Assembly (NCBI GenBank): GCA_003427395.1
Contig: BFEA01000025.1
Span: 2,872,842 to 2,917,026, forward strand
Length of the DNA: 44,185 nucleotides
Direction of reading: 5' to 3'
From: Chara braunii
Lineage: Eukaryota > Streptophyta > Charophyceae > Charales > Characeae
The notes under the pieces were generated by a model. That model did not search any database, was not told the origin of the DNA, and worked only from the letters and a program-made list of their open reading frames with translations. Within the stretch, counting starts at the first letter, position 1; every line of letters begins with the position of its first letter. This document shows, in pieces, positions 35,181 to 43,689 of this stretch. The position numbers and the translations under genes were made by a program.

Positions 35181-37004
35181 CGTACCATATCCCCCTCTCT
35201 CATTCCTGCCGCGCGAATCATTGTGGCGGTCTCCGTGTTCGTATCGCCCGCGTGAATCATCACGTCGGTCTCCTCGGTCGTATTGCCCGCGTGAATCATC
35301 ACGTCAGTCTCCTCGGTCGTACTGCCCGCGCGAATCATCACGTCGGTCTCCTCGGTCGTATCGCCCGCGTGAATCATCGGGTCGATCTCCCCTCTCATAT
35401 CTGCCGCCCCTGTATCCGTCTCGATCCAACCTCTCATATCTGTCATCTCTACGTCCATCGCGGTCCAATCTCTCATATCTATCATCCCTGTATCCGTCTC
35501 GATCCGACCTCTCATATTTATCGTCTCTATGTCCATCCCGGTCCGGTCTCTCATATCTACCATCCCTATATCCATCTCGCAGGCCCTGATCCGACTCCCA
35601 TCGGCCTCGAGAGTCGCCTCTACCCCCGTCAGGCTCATAGCAAGGGCTACGAGAGTAGTCATCCAGTCTCCTAGCACGCCCATACATCTCGCGGGTCTTG
35701 CGCTCCCGGTCTATCTCATCATCCCTACGTCGCCATAGCTCATCGTCTCTCTCCCTCTCCCTTGCACGATAATCAGTCAGCGTTCGAGGATTTCTATCCT
35801 CGACACTCCTCCAGGAATCAGTGTTCCTCCGGTCCCAACGAAGTGAATAGGGTCCTCCGGGCTTGTCCCGGTATGTCGTGGCTCCTGTGGTGGTCACAAT
35901 CTCTGTAACCTGTCTTGTCAATCCCTTTACCATGTCCCTTATCTCCTTCACTTCCTCGGCGATGGCTTCATTTTTCTCCGACCAGGGATGGTCCTTGAAA
36001 TCATGACATCTATCAGTGGCATACTCCTTGTAGAGAGAAAAGTCACGTCTCCTCATCCCTCTCCACACCAAGTCTTTGTAGTCGTCTGCCTCTGCCTTTA
36101 TCGCGAGCTTTAGGACTTCTGGGAAGTCAAGCTTGTCGAGCGGAAGATCTCTAAATATACTCTTTTGTCTACCTTTGGACAGGTGTCCGATGAAGATATT
36201 ACAGCGCTCGACCTCTGAGATCTTCCCCTTCTTCATCAGCACGTCCGAGATCTTCTGGAAACGCATCCCAAATGCCCGTACGCTCTCATCTTCCTCTTGA
36301 GTCATCGTCTCAAGGTCCTTGATGGAGTACTTGTTATCCTCCAATTTGTCAATAGAAAGTTTTTTATAATCTCAACGAGGTTCTTTTTGTACGTAGTCCA
36401 TTTCTCATTCTTCGGTTGAGCTTCCTTAACTTCCTTACCGAGACTTCGGTCCACATTAAATAGGAAGTTTTTTATAATCTCTTCTTCCGACCACTGACTC
36501 CGGCTAGCGTGAAGCTCCCACTTCTCCAGATATTTTGTAATGCCATAGCCCCTGAAAGTAGGAGGCTCTGAGGCCTTGTGCGTAATAATATAGCGATCCT
36601 TGCTCTCGTAAGGGAGTGGGTGTGATTCCCCCGTTTAGGGGTCGAAGACACGCCGCGGCGGTGCTCTATCTCTATCTCTGTCCCTCCAATAGGATCGAAC
36701 TCTCTCGCCAGTCGTCCCTGTGCCTATCCGCCATGGTTTCCCTCCGCTCATATTCGGGGGAGCGTCGTCTCGTCGCTTCTCGTCGGCCGCTCGAGGTTCC
36801 TGTCTTCAGAGTCTCCCGCGACTCTGTCACGACCGGCTCACCCATTACGTCGGACTCTCCGTCATTGGTTTGCTCAGTCCATCTCAGCGATGTTTCCCGC
36901 CTAATCCTTTCCTTCAGATCCCTCAGCGCTCGGTCGGGCGATGTCCTGTACTCCTCCCTCGCTTCGCCCGTGGTCGGTTGTGGCCCCATCGTGTCTGGTT
37001 CCAT
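35181..37004 (-). pseudogene. gag, capsid region and 13-residue repeats, broken
   Basis: The retrotransposon gag domain runs from EPPTFRGYGITKYLEKWELH (about 36550) through DLETMTQEEDESVRAFGMRF to KLAIKAEADDYKDLVW. A basic N-terminal part (37004-36672) precedes it. After the capsid come about ten 13-residue repeats of forms RDGYRDDRYERLD and DDSRGQYDRGDRR (about 35600-35210), probably RNA binding. Lesions: a frame change near 36705, TAA at 36635-36637, a frame change near 36358, and TGA at 35304-35306 inside a repeat where CGA is usual. The second frame change lies on an A AAA AAC heptamer (36359-36365). Confidence 0.85.
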
Positions 37005-37044
37005 GGGCCACCAGAAGATGCAGTTGGGCTCTCACGCCGGGCGT

Positions 37045-37136
37045 TGCAGCCCGGACCTATGACAGTTGCTGCAGCCCGGACCTGTGACAGAACTCGCAGC
37101 CCGTACCAGTGATAATTGCAGCAGCCCAGACCTGTT
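37045..37136 (+). repeat. Short tandem repeat, about 25 bp x 4
   Basis: GCAGCCCGGACCTGTGACAG-like units repeat four times with a few changes, in the untranslated stretch just upstream of gag. Confidence 0.8.
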
Positions 37137-37609
37137 TCCTTGTCACGGTTCGCGCTCGTCACCAACCCTAGCTCTCAACTGCCCTGATCATCACCATCAG
37201 TACTCGGTTCTGGTCGCGGATCTCGTGCTCTCATTCTACCCCAAGAATCCCTGTGTCTAGGTAAACCTTTCCTTCGGGATCGGTCAACAAGGCCGCGCCT
37301 CTCCGGATCTGCAGTACACCCGTGACAGGATCTCTACTCCTGCGGCAGATCGCGGTCCTAAGCCTAACCAGTGTCTCCTGATCAGCACCCCTCAAGAGCC
37401 TTCGAGCGTCTATCTTTGTCCTCCTTGCTAGGTTTCCTAGCCCGTCCTGAATCGGGTAGCTCGCTAAAGGAGGAAGCTTCCACTATTCTTCCAAGAGCTT
37501 CCAATCTCTATTTCTCCTCCTCTAACTCCCAGACGGCTATGAGGTCATCTGTCTAGCACCTGAGGTAAGTCAGTGCTACAACCACTCGTAACCTTATCGC
37601 CGACAGCTC
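37137..37609 (-). other. Spacer between upstream ORF block and gag
   Basis: No ORF of note on the element strand and no motif recognised. Confidence 0.5.
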
Positions 37610-38068
37610 TCATATGTCATAGAATGTCTCAAAGTCCTCCTTATCTCCACTATCCTCTATGGCCTCCAAAGTCTTTATCGATTCCTTCCAGTACCGATCG
37701 TGAGCGGCTAACACCCTGAGTATTGCACCGTCTGTTACAACTCTCCCTAACTCTCCATCTTTCCTGGCTTCGCTTATCTTCAACCTCTCAGCCTCTCTGG
37801 TCGTCTCGTACCATGCCCTTATCCGAGACCGCCCTCCGAAAGGTGTCACTCGGAGTACGTATTTTATCCTTCGTCCTCCTTCTAATCCAATCCAAAGTCC
37901 TGTCCCCCTAGCCTCACGCAGCGCACGACGGACACACTCTGCCTCCTCAACTATACACAGTCTGGTATGGAGTTGGAGCTCTACGATCACTAACACCAAC
38001 GGTCCGTCCAGTCTCCCTACCACATGCAATGAGTACCGATCGGTCGTGTGTAGTGCAGTCCCGCTCAT
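37610..38068 (-). CDS. Upstream ORF 7 of the retrotransposon, unknown function
   Basis: 152 codons from a true ATG. It overlaps the stop of ORF 6 as ATGA (38068-38065), an arrangement used for coupled termination and reinitiation. The middle (about residues 28-100) has a predicted strand-helix-strand pattern: VELQLHTRLCIVEEAECV, a charged helix, then RIKYVLRVTPFGGRSRIRAWY. Similar patterns are in ORF 5 and ORF 3, suggesting distant paralogy. The tail is acidic and helical. No known family recognised. Confidence 0.55.
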   Translation of the reverse strand: MSGTALHTTDRYSLHVVGRLDGPLVLVIVELQLHTRLCIVEEAECVRRALREARGTGLWIGLEGGRRIKYVLRVTPFGGRSRIRAWYETTREAERLKISEARKDGELGRVVTDGAILRVLAAHDRYWKESIKTLEAIEDSGDKEDFETFYDI

Positions 38069-38385
38069 GTCCTGTCGCTACCTCCCTGCGTTACCTTGTC
38101 TTCGGTTGTCACGCCCTCTGTAGACTTCTCCCCAGTTCCTTCGCGTGATACGCTCCTAGCCTTTACCCTCTCCAAAAAGTCTGATCTCCACGCCTGGATA
38201 ATCTCTCTTTCCTCCCTAAACAAACTCTCTAACTCTCTCGTCACGAGCTCAGCCCTACGCAACTTGCCCTCATCCTGGCACGACCAGATCTCCCTTAACT
38301 TGTTCCCCAACTCCTTTACCTGGTTCAAGAGTGGCCCTTTAATGCGCTCTCTCACTCTTTCGACTGCCTCACTCTCCTCTTCCAT
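38065..38385 (-). CDS. Upstream ORF 6, charged coiled-coil protein
   Basis: 106 codons from ATG. Residues about 5-75 are almost all Glu, Lys, Arg and Leu in heptad-like order (ERIKGPLLNQVKELGNKLRE..LVTRELESLFREEREI), so a coiled coil is likely. The tail is Ser/Thr/Gly-rich. Its stop overlaps the ORF 7 start by four bases. ORF 5 ends 24 bases upstream in the same frame, with a second stop between them. Function unknown. Confidence 0.5.
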   Translation of the reverse strand: MEEESEAVERVRERIKGPLLNQVKELGNKLREIWSCQDEGKLRRAELVTRELESLFREEREIIQAWRSDFLERVKARSVSREGTGEKSTEGVTTEDKVTQGGSDRT

Positions 38386-38409
38386 ACTCAGTCCTCATCT
38401 CTTTCCAGT

Positions 38410-38688
38410 TCATCCGCTCACCCTTGCTCTAGCCTCCGCTACCGTCTCGTCGTGGAAGTGCTCCGCACGCATATAGCCATGTGACCATATCATCACCTCA
38501 TAGGAAATCGAGGTCACCCGCGCCAGTACATCGGCTCTATGCTCGTGGATCAAATCTCTGGCTCGTTGCCGACACTCCCTCGCCGTCAAGTCTTCTTCTA
38601 CGTACGCTCGGAGAAGTACTGTCACAGTGTACCCTGTGCTTACCAGTTGCTCTCCTACACGCATCACTGTGGCCGTCCTCCCCGGCAT
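38410..38688 (-). CDS. Upstream ORF 5, unknown function
   Basis: 92 codons from an ATG three bases after the TAG of ORF 4, in the same frame. Strand-helix-strand layout: YTVTVLLRAYVEEDL, a helix with ECRQRARDLIHEHRADVL, then SYEVMIWSHGYMRAEHF. The pattern resembles parts of ORFs 3 and 7. It may be a separate cistron, or the continuation of ORF 4 after a nonsense mutation. Confidence 0.45.
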   Translation of the reverse strand: MPGRTATVMRVGEQLVSTGYTVTVLLRAYVEEDLTARECRQRARDLIHEHRADVLARVTSISYEVMIWSHGYMRAEHFHDETVAEARARVSG

Positions 38689-38691
38689 TCC

Positions 38692-38976
38692 CTAAGCTGC
38701 GGCCTCGAAGAGAAACCTCACATCCTCTAGCCCTACGTAATCGATCTCCGCTCGTCTCCTGCAGTACCTAATCAGATCGACTGGCCTCAGACAGTCCACC
38801 CAGCTAGTAACGTCTATGATGTCGTCAAGCGTCTCTCTACGGGGCGGTCCCCACCTCACACAAATGGCGTAGTATACTTCCTTGAAACGGGGCGCTAAGC
38901 CCTCCCAGAGCGCGTAAAGTGTGTGGTCCACTGCTCTACTCAAACGTTCTACGCTCCCATAGGTTTGCCCTATCAT
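38692..38976 (-). CDS. Upstream ORF 4, unknown function
   Basis: 94 codons from ATG, in the same frame as the ORF 3 segment whose TGA lies 21 bases upstream. Residues about 18-70 (LYALWEGLAPRFKEVYYAI..) resemble the second half of ORFs 1 and 2 (FVAEELWGHRRLGEIYFAA in ORF 2). So it is a probable distant or partial paralog. Confidence 0.45.
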   Translation of the reverse strand: MIGQTYGSVERLSRAVDHTLYALWEGLAPRFKEVYYAICVRWGPPRRETLDDIIDVTSWVDCLRPVDLIRYCRRRAEIDYVGLEDVRFLFEAAA

Positions 38977-38997
38977 GAAGGTAGGAAGTCCGAATCG

Positions 38998-39742
38998 TCA
39001 ATCCTCTCTCGGGTAGAGGGTCGGATGCGGAGGACCGTATACCAAGCGGCTACAACGCGTCCTCCCTCCAGAGAGTCTCGCTAGTTGCTGATTAACAATC
39101 ACTCTGGCCAACGACTCGCTTCTCCACCAAGCCCTTCTTGCCCCTGCGAGCGTCAGTCCTACCTCTAAATCGTGTGCTCTATCCGCTATCAGATGTCCGA
39201 CCCCTTCTAGATCATGAGTCCTCTCGGGTCGTTCGTCTCTCAGTATCACTGTCCAAAGGAAGAGTCCCTCTGCGAGCAACGTTCCCAGGTATCGTATCGG
39301 AACACGCCCTGTCCCCTCTAATGCCACAGGAAGAGGAATGTCGTATCACTAGCTTCCTCACGCTATACGATTCGGACTCTCGTGAGAGAACATAGGCTAA
39401 CCAGGCTACCGAGTCACTCCTCATCTCCTCTCCAGCTCTCGATCTGTAGCGCTCTAATCCCTCCGACGCACCCTATCTCTCGATGTTGCCGACTCCTCAG
39501 ACAACTCTCCCACTCAGATCCAGTATGGCCGAATAGGTGTTGTGCACTCTCCCGTCGGCTCCATGGAAGTAGATAGTGAACTCGACGTACCTCTGGCCTC
39601 TCCGTATCTCCAGGGCATGCTCCGTCATGAGTCTGACCTGTCGCTCAACATTGCCCAACGCTTCATCCTCCCATCCTCTTGTCCTATCTCGTCGTAGGGA
39701 AAGAGTCACCCTCAGTATATCCCGGTCTGCCATACTCTCCAC
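38998..39742 (-). pseudogene. Upstream ORF 3, frameshifted, unknown function
   Basis: An 81-codon part (39742-39497; first ATG at 39733) has a strand-helix-strand pattern (ILRVTLSLRR..NVERQVRLM..RYVEFTIYFHG). A later part (39327-38998) is in another frame. In between, an open piece (39424-39212) includes SYSVRKLVI, which resembles PYSVRSLRAIV of ORF 1. I read this as one paralogous gene broken by a stop and a frameshift, but separate small genes are possible. Confidence 0.4.
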
Positions 39743-39853
39743 TACTCCCTTCTCTAAACCTCACTCGGATGTGTCCTGCTTCTAGTCGTCTCATGCATCT
39801 GGCATATCTTCGTCTATATCCTCATCTACCCTCTGTCCTCATGGAATATCCTC

Positions 39854-40828
39854 TTATCCCTCGGTCTGAAGGAGATGTCCCCAGCCGTCCTCCTGGTCAC
39901 CCCAAGGGTCTATGTCATCGAACTCCTCCCAATTCCGATCCTCAGCGTACCACGTAAGATCGTCTGCCTCTGGATGTACCTGCCGGTAATACTCCTCAAC
40001 CTCCCCGGTCAAGATGAGATGGCTCGGCCTCTCCTCACGAGTCTCGGCTAACAGCTGTTCTACTCCAGCTAAATGATCTGTAGGCCTCCGAGCCTCTCTC
40101 TCTAGTGTCGTCCAGAAGGCTAGGGGCTGGTACAGAGAGTATAGGGCAAGGCTTCCGGTAGGTACAATGACCCGCAGGAACTCGATCAACTGAAGCCCTC
40201 GCTCGCGTACAAGCGGCCCTGCTACAAACTGCGCATACAACACCCAATCCCTGTCAGTGTACCCTCGGCAGAGGCTGTCCAAGTCAAAAGCCGCAAAGTA
40301 GATCTCACCCAGACGTCTATGCCCCCAAAGCTCCTCCGCCACGAAGCACGGAAGTGTCACACGCAGCCGACTGCTAGGATATGAGAAGTGTCCTCCAATC
40401 CTCAAGGTCGTCGTCACTCCCCGAACACCCCCGTGCAGCCGCTCTACCTCGCCCCGCGCGGAGTCCGCTCGGGCCAATAAAATCCTCCTCGCGCTCTGCT
40501 CCTCTCGCCAATGATCGTGCATGATGCCGTGAAAATAGACTGTGGCTAGCACCTCCCGCGAGTAGTAAATGTGGTTCACTACCTCTATACTAGTCGTGCC
40601 TGGTCGTCGCCACCTCTAGCTGTCTAGCTCAAACGTCTCGATGGCATACGTCCACAAGTGCACGTCTGGACCCAAGACCGTCGATGACCATTTGCTCTCT
40701 ATCACATCCGCGGAAACCCCTCTGGCCGGCAGATCTAGCGACACCCTGCCTGCAACTACTGTCTCCGGAGGCCTAGGCCATCTGGCGTCGTCGATCTGAA
40801 GCTCTACTCTACTGACCTGCTCTACCAT
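39854..40828 (-). pseudogene. Upstream ORF 2, paralog of ORF 1, one in-frame stop
   Basis: From ATG at 40828 (GTG at 40843 also possible) to 39854, about 325 codons with one TAG (40616-40618). It aligns end to end with ORF 1: VSRVELQID / QVKVYEATID; RVSLDLPARGV..VHLWTY / LVELTIPGRSV..VWLWTH; RLRVTLPCFVAEELWG / SLRAIVPMFVVESVFG; RGLQLIEFLRVI / ERVQLIELIRSI; SHLILTGEVEEYY / RHLIYSHQLAEYY; then an acidic Trp-rich tail. No signal peptide or clear membrane segment. No known family recognised. Confidence 0.6.
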
Positions 40829-40874
40829 CGATCCGCTCTCCACTATCCGCCGATATCAGTAGCTAAGGCTCACC

Positions 40875-41891
40875 CTACGCCCGGACTGCTACTCCTATCC
40901 TGGGGAAATGGGCGTCCGTAACGTCAATCTCCTCCTCGTCAACCTCACTCTCTGGGTCGACCCAGTCTGGCTCCCAGGCGTCCTCGTCGTCCTCTCGCTC
41001 CCAACCCTCGTCGTCAAACTCGTCCTCGACGCGGTATGGCGCCTGTCCTATAACCTGGTAGTACTCCGCCAACTGATGGCTGTATATCAGATGTCGCCCG
41101 GCGTCCTCACTCCACCAGCTCCCCCAGTCATCTGAGAAGAGCTGCCCGATGCAGGTCATGTACTCGAGGCCTGCTCGGAGCTCACGGTCTAGCCAATCCC
41201 AAACGCACGGAGACTGGGGTCACTCGTCGTCTATCGAACGGATCAGCTCTATAAGCTGAACCCTCTCGTCACCCCAACGAGGCCCACCGGTCGTGAGCGA
41301 ATAATAGATGTAGTCGAGGTCGACAGGCCTCCTCGCCAGGATCTTGAGATCCTGATAGGCTAGGTATGTCTCGACCACTCCACCAATACCTCCAAAGACG
41401 CTCTCTACTACGAACATCGGAACTATCGCTCGCAGACTCCTAACGCTGTATGGGAAAAACCCGTCTCGGGCTATCACCAGCTCGCCCGTGATGTCTAGAG
41501 GAGGGCGCCCGTGAAATAGGGTCAACGGGTCGCTCGAGTCCTCCGCTTGGAAGGCAACTACCTCGTCCCTCAGGTAGCGTAATGCCCTGCTAACCGCGCC
41601 ACTAGTCCCTGTCGTCGCGAGGCTCAGCACGGCCTCCGTAACCGCGCCCGGTCCTAAGTACAAGTAGGCCCTCACTACGCCCACTCCTTGCCCAGGCTGA
41701 TGCACTCTGTGCGTCCAAAGCCACACGTCCTCAGACAGGATTATGGACCTCCTCGCAAACTGGCCGTCAACTTGTCGAACGCTGCGCCCGGGGATCGTGA
41801 GCTCCACCAGATCCCCTTCTATGAGCTCAGGAGGCTCCAAGTCCTAGTCGATGGTGGCCTCATAGACCTTTACTTGCGCTCGCGGCCACAT
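40875..41891 (-). pseudogene. Upstream ORF 1, paralog of ORF 2, two in-frame stops
   Basis: About 338 codons in one frame from ATG at 41891 to 40875, interrupted by a TAG (41844-41846) and a TGA (41220-41222). Homology to ORF 2 continues across both stops, so the reading frame is real. The central part is hydrophobic and strand-rich (LRAIVPMFVVESVFGGIGGVV); the C-terminus is strongly acidic with several Trp (DDEGWEREDDEDAWEPDW). It is the first gene after the leader. Its role is unknown; regulatory ORF1 proteins at this position are known only by analogy in Ogre-type elements. Confidence 0.6.
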
Positions 41892-43667
41892 CCAACCGGC
41901 GACTAGAGAGAACGTACCGAGAGGGATGGGTAGAGAAGGTGAAAGATGGTAGAAGAAGGCTTGTCGAATCTAAGGAAATTTCAGTAGCGCTTCGCCTCCC
42001 TTCGTTGGGAGCCCCGATATCACGCTGTCAATCTATCTCCTAAAAGGGTCCCCTATGGTGCTAGAGGGCGGAGTCCCGACTCTAAACAAGGCAACAGGCC
42101 CTATGGTCAAGTTCCCTCGAATGAAAGGCGTGTGCTCTGTTCGAGGGAACGCCGCCTCCGACTGCTCCGGTCACCCCTCAAGAGTGCAAATGTCCTTCCC
42201 TACCTAAGAAACAAAATCAGAAGGCCTTCACCTTCTTTCGTCATCTTTCTAAGTCATTTTAATATTTTTAGGGAATTTTAATGAATTTAAATAAATATAA
42301 ACTACTTTTATCTTCTAGAAACCCACTGGCCCTCGACTACTGCCTAGAGGCATGCAAGGCTTCCCCTAGAGAGCAGTGCGGCAAATGTGTTTCTCTTTCC
42401 GCCAATATTTTTCTGTATTTAACTCTATTTAATTTACAATAATTTTATTTACATAAGATACATCCCCTTTCTTATTTTACATACACCTCTATCCCTTGTA
42501 CATGTCTTTAGGCAGAATCGCTCGATCTCAAGAGGTCCCCGAAAATTTTGGCAGCACTTCGTCTCCCCCCGTGGGGATGGGGTGTGGCCGAAGGCCTCAA
42601 AATAGCCGCCGAACGAGTATAGCAAAAGGGAAAAATTCTCAAAGAAAATTTTAATTTTTAACCAATTTTTGAGTATTTTCTCTAATTATTTCCTAATTAA
42701 TTCGAAATATTTTACAAATTTTCTCGAAAATTTGGCAGCATTTTCCCTCCCCCCGTGGGGATGGGGTTCGGGCTTTCCGCCCCTAGCTCAACAACTCGAA
42801 AGGAAAGACGTCAGAATTTAAAAATAAAACAAAATTTAATTAATCATTTTTCGTTATTTTTAATATTTTCTTTAATTTAATTCTTCAAAAAGAAAAAGGC
42901 TGAAGAATTAAAAAGGCAAAATATTCCCCATATATTATCCTTCCTCTTCGAGGTTGTTATCCGTCCCAAAACCCTGGATAAGACTTCCCCTAATTAGGGT
43001 TTACCTACTAGGGTTTTGGGGGCTTCGCGCGCAACCGCACGCTCTCTTCCAAAACTCGTTCAGTCCCAAAATTTTCCCGTCAACTTTACTCAAAATTTGC
43101 AAAAACTTTGACGGAACACTTTTTATTAATCCCTTTTATGGTATTTTACACGAAATTTTCAAAGAAATTAAATATTTAATTCTTGTTTTACTTTTTTTTT
43201 CTTTGCTGTTACTTACCGTTCTTGCCTCTAACCACCTCCGTTTGCCCCGTCCAAGGCATCAAAACGACGGGAAAAAAAAACTGAGCAGATTTGGTACAAG
43301 GAGTTATCTCAAGAAAATGTACCAATTTCCCGCAAAAATTAAAAAAGAAACTGGAACTTCCAAATTAATAATTTGATTTTCAAAAACAAAAATCGTTATC
43401 TCGAAATCTGACTGTTAGATTTCAGCAAGAAATGTCTCATAACGTTCCCCTGGTCGAGACATCGAACTTTATCCTCTGCGTTCTTCGCGAGAAAATGCGC
43501 GGATTACGAGATATCTTAAAAAAAACTAATTCAAAGAATAATCAAAAACAGGACTAATCAAGAAAACGAACCAATTAGTGCATGGACTAATCAGCCCGCG
43601 CACCCCCATTGATTGGGGAAGGCCCCATTGATTGGGGAAGGCCGCGGCCTTGGGGGTGCTGCTCCCC
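41892..43667 (-). promoter_or_regulatory. Retrotransposon 5' leader with strong hairpins
   Basis: No ORF of note on the element strand. Features: an 11-bp perfect stem GTTCCCTCGAA/TTCGAGGGAAC (42111-42121/42140-42150); three GGCAGC-type motifs (41978, 42550, 42730), two ending in CCCCCCGTGGGGATGGGG; a tandem CCCCATTGATTGGGGAAGG pair (43604-43641); and a 14-bp palindrome AAGGCCGCGGCCTT (43638-43651) inside outer arms CACCCCC/GGGGGTG (43601-43607/43652-43658). Structures beside the PBS often control reverse transcription or packaging. Confidence 0.6.
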
Positions 43668-43685
43668 TCCCCGACAACGGTGCCA
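43668..43685 (-). promoter_or_regulatory. Primer-binding site, tRNA-Asp type
   Basis: The minus strand reads TGGCACCGTTGTCGGGGA four bases after the LTR end (CA at 43691-43690). It matches the complement of the plant tRNA-Asp 3' end (TGGCGCCGTTGCCGGGGA, from memory) at 16 of 18 positions. Its position directly against the repeat boundary confirms the LTR call and the minus-strand orientation. Confidence 0.88.
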
Positions 43686-43689
43686 AAGT

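Noticed and set aside
35021-35683. 220-codon minus ORF and large plus-strand ORFs over the gag repeats
   Set aside because: Shadow frames of the 39-bp gag repeats; the frame with the capsid and zinc knuckle is the real one.
37610-41891. Retroviral-type env gene in the extra ORF block
   Set aside because: The block is upstream of gag, not downstream of pol, and I see no signal peptide, transmembrane anchor or fusion peptide.
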